From an uncultured Flammeovirgaceae bacterium (GTDB lineage Bacteria; Bacteroidota; Bacteroidia; Cytophagales; Cyclobacteriaceae), in assembly GCA_946886805.1 (NCBI GenBank), contig CAMPJM010000215.1, positions 1 to 6,816 on the forward strand: DNA of 6,816 bases, written 5' to 3'. The notes under the pieces were generated by a model. The model saw only the letters and a program-made list of their open reading frames with translations. It was not told where the DNA came from and did no database searches. Position numbers and translations under genes: made by a program. Position 1 is the first letter of the stretch, and each line of letters begins with the position of its first letter. Below, one piece after another: positions 4,995 through 6,816 of the stretch.

Positions 4995-5819
4995 ATGGCA
5001 AAAAGCAAAACTATCATTGTAAAGAGCTTATCCATTACCATTTTTAAAATGGGCAAGGAGGATTATATTTCTTTGACCGATATTGCACGAAATAAAAATG
5101 CCGAAGAACCCAAAGATGTGGTGAAAAATTGGATGCGTTCCCGAACAACTATCGAATTTTTGGGGCTTTGGGAACAATTGAATAATCCCGAATTCAAAGG
5201 GGTCGAATTCGACTCCTTTCTATTTGAGGCAGGAAGCAACTCCTTTACATTATCTCCATCAAAATGGATTGGGGCCACCAACGCCAAAGGTTTAATTTCA
5301 AAAGCTGGTAACAATGGCGGTACATTTGCCCATAAAGATATAGCCTTTGAATTCGCATCTTGGGTGAGCTCTGGGTTCAAGTTATATCTCATCAAAGAGT
5401 TTCAACGCTTGAAGGACGATGAAAACGACAGGTTGAAACTTACCTGGAATCTTCAACGCACCTTAGCGAAAGTAAATTACCGGATACACACCGATGCGAT
5501 TAAAGAAAACCTAATACCAGAAACGCTCTCAAAGGAAAAAATAAACTTTGTATATGCTGATGAAGCCGATATGCTGAATATGGCATTGTTTGGAATGACT
5601 GCCAAACAATGGAGGGAAGCCAACCCCAAAGCAGAAGGAAATATTCGAGATGCTGCGACCATAGAGCAGCTGGTAGTATTGAGCAATATGGAAAGTATTA
5701 ATGCGGTTTTAATTCATCAAGGTGTATCACAGAGTGAACGGTTGACGCAATTAAACAATATAGCCATCACCCAAATGAAATCGCTTTTGGGCAATAATAA
5801 CCTAAAGAAATTGAAATAA
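4995..5819 (+). CDS. KilA-N domain protein of the type I R-M locus
   Basis: The 274-residue protein carries a KilA-N domain at about residues 22-140: YISLTDIARNKN, then VVKNWMRSRTTIEFLGLWE (42-60), NNPEFKGVEFDSF (63-75), LSPSKWIGATNAKG, and GGTFAHKDIAFEFASW (108-123) ending in YLIKEFQRLK (131-140). KilA-N is a putative DNA-binding fold known from phage P1 KilA and large DNA viruses. The C-terminal part (about 145-274), with MTAKQWREANP and a mainly helical end, occurs in bacterial members of this kind but has no function I can name. No signal peptide or membrane segment is visible. The ATG lies two bases after the stop of an hsdS relic, and the stop overlaps the hsdR ATG, so the gene is tightly built into the operon. 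A regulatory or accessory DNA-binding role is inference. The reading frame is intact, unlike the two copies just upstream. Confidence 0.93.
   Translation: MAKSKTIIVKSLSITIFKMGKEDYISLTDIARNKNAEEPKDVVKNWMRSRTTIEFLGLWEQLNNPEFKGVEFDSFLFEAGSNSFTLSPSKWIGATNAKGLISKAGNNGGTFAHKDIAFEFASWVSSGFKLYLIKEFQRLKDDENDRLKLTWNLQRTLAKVNYRIHTDAIKENLIPETLSKEKINFVYADEADMLNMALFGMTAKQWREANPKAEGNIRDAATIEQLVVLSNMESINAVLIHQGVSQSERLTQLNNIAITQMKSLLGNNNLKKLK
5196..5219. repeat. 24-bp near-perfect palindrome inside the intact KilA-N gene
   Basis: The core GTCGAATTCGAC (5202-5213) is perfectly symmetric. Around it AAAGG and CCTTT pair as well, giving 11 of 12 pairs over 24 bases, with one mismatch (G5201 against T5214). It encodes K-G-V-E-F-D-S-F and occupies the same codons as the palindromes in the two relics. 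Another GAATTC at 5190-5195 lies one helical turn and a half upstream. Confidence 0.9.
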
Positions 5820-6816
5820 TGACGTGGGAATACTCGGAAGATAATTTAATAGAACAAACGGCAATTGATTTATTTTTTAACCAGTTGGGTTGGGATACCC
5901 TATTAGCATACAACAAGGAAGGTCTTGGCGACGGCAGTACTTTGGGCAGACTAAATAAAAAGGAAGTGGTGCTCAAGAAGACCTTCTTGGAAAAAATTAT
6001 AGAGTTCAATCCGGGTTTACCTCAAAAGGCATACGAAGAAGCCTACAAGAAGCTGGAGGAAGAAAGCATTACCAAGTCATTAGCGGAAATCAATTACGAG
6101 AAATATCAATTTTTAAGAAACGGTATTCCTGTGGATTTTATAAATGAAAAAGGGGAACAGGTTAAAAACAAAATCCTCAAAGTAATTGATTTTGAAAACG
6201 CAGACAACAATAACTTTCTAGCCGTTCGCCAATTGTGGATCCAGGGAAAAAGCAACCGTCAACGCAGACCGGATATTATTGGCTTTGTAAATGGCATTCC
6301 ATTGGTTTACATAGAACTTAAGAACCCAATGCGGAAGGTCAGAGATGCCTACGATGAAAATTTTTTAGATAATCGGGACGTTATTCCAAAACTGTTTTAT
6401 TACAATGCTTTTGTGATTTTGAGCAATGGCAGAGAAAGTAAAATTGGAAGTGTAACGGCCGAATATCATCATTTTCATGAATGGAAGCGCATTTCAGAGG
6501 ATGATGAAGGAGTTGTCGATTTAGACAGAATGATAATCGGCGTTTGTCATAAAGAAAGAATTTTAGATCTTTTTGAAAACTTTATATTATTTGATAAATC
6601 AAGTGGAGGTGTTACCAAACTCATTGCCAGAAACCATCAGTATATTGGCGTAAATAAAGCCATAGAAAACATCCGACATAAAGAGGAACTTTACAAAATA
6701 GACAAAATCAGTTTAGAAGAAAAACAAAAACTCGGTGTTTTTTGGCATACTCAAGGAAGCGGAAAATCGTATTCAATGGTTTTCTTCTGCCAAAAGATTC
6801 ATCATAAGTTTACAGG
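5819..6816 (+). CDS. hsdR: Type I R-M restriction subunit HsdR (N-terminal part, cut by window end)
   Basis: HsdR is the motor and nuclease of the type I complex. It translocates DNA using ATP and cuts at a distance from unmethylated target sites. The start MTWEYSEDNLIEQTAIDLF is the ATG overlapping the KilA-N stop (TAATG), which implies translational coupling. The frame stays open to the window end, giving 332 codons plus two bases of an expected protein of roughly 1000 residues. The PD-(D/E)XK nuclease domain is visible as RRPDIIGF (D152) and VYIELKNP (E166 and K168). The Walker A motif of the SF2 helicase motor is TQGSGKS (311-317). The DEAD-type and later helicase motifs and the HsdM-contacting C-terminus lie beyond the window. 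No defect is seen in the part present. Confidence 0.97.
   Translation, partial: MTWEYSEDNLIEQTAIDLFFNQLGWDTLLAYNKEGLGDGSTLGRLNKKEVVLKKTFLEKIIEFNPGLPQKAYEEAYKKLEEESITKSLAEINYEKYQFLRNGIPVDFINEKGEQVKNKILKVIDFENADNNNFLAVRQLWIQGKSNRQRRPDIIGFVNGIPLVYIELKNPMRKVRDAYDENFLDNRDVIPKLFYYNAFVILSNGRESKIGSVTAEYHHFHEWKRISEDDEGVVDLDRMIIGVCHKERILDLFENFILFDKSSGGVTKLIARNHQYIGVNKAIENIRHKEELYKIDKISLEEKQKLGVFWHTQGSGKSYSMVFFCQKIHHKFT

Noticed and set aside
1..6816. tRNA, rRNA or riboswitch genes
   Set aside because: No cloverleaf, conserved rRNA block or recognisable aptamer was seen on either strand.

Overview
The window carries most of a type I restriction-modification (R-M) operon, all on the + strand, and almost certainly comes from a member of the Bacteroidota. 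The pointers are the AT-rich composition, weak Shine-Dalgarno sites, a TAnnTTTG-type promoter box ahead of the first gene, a GxxExxY-family protein, and the gene order hsdM, hsdS, accessory genes, hsdR. The taxonomic call is an inference from these traits.

Layout. Positions 1-56 hold a promoter-like box and the end of a short reading frame. hsdM (57-2141) encodes the N6-adenine methyltransferase subunit. Its last codons run into an apparent insertion of about 703 bp (2103-2805). The insertion has 37-bp imperfect terminal inverted repeats and a CAG triplet on each side, and carries a GxxExxY-family PD-(D/E)XK protein (2154-2576), three degenerate 42-44 bp direct repeats and the start of a second GxxExxY-like reading frame. 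Directly right of it lies a second HsdM C-terminus (TISENYKELVV, then stop) that overlaps the hsdS start by ATGA. The ancestral hsdM and hsdS were therefore probably overlapping and translationally coupled, and the element split them.

hsdS (2841-3977) encodes a full two-domain specificity subunit. It is followed by a PD-(D/E)XK-like gene broken by two single-A insertions (3981-4657). Next come 337 bp of gene debris: two partial, frameshifted copies of a KilA-N domain and the last 13 codons plus stop of a second hsdS. An intact KilA-N gene (4995-5819) follows immediately, and its stop codon overlaps the start of hsdR (TAATG). hsdR (5819 onward) is cut by the window edge after its nuclease domain and Walker A motif.

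How the parts work together. HsdM and HsdS form the methyltransferase, and HsdR adds ATP-driven translocation and cleavage. The KilA-N protein and the two extra nuclease-fold proteins are accessory and of unknown role. Three signals deserve attention: the GxxExxY element at the hsdM/hsdS junction; palindromes centred on GAATTC that differ in sequence but occupy the same codons in all three KilA-N copies; and the concentration of gene debris and frameshifts between hsdS and the KilA-N gene.
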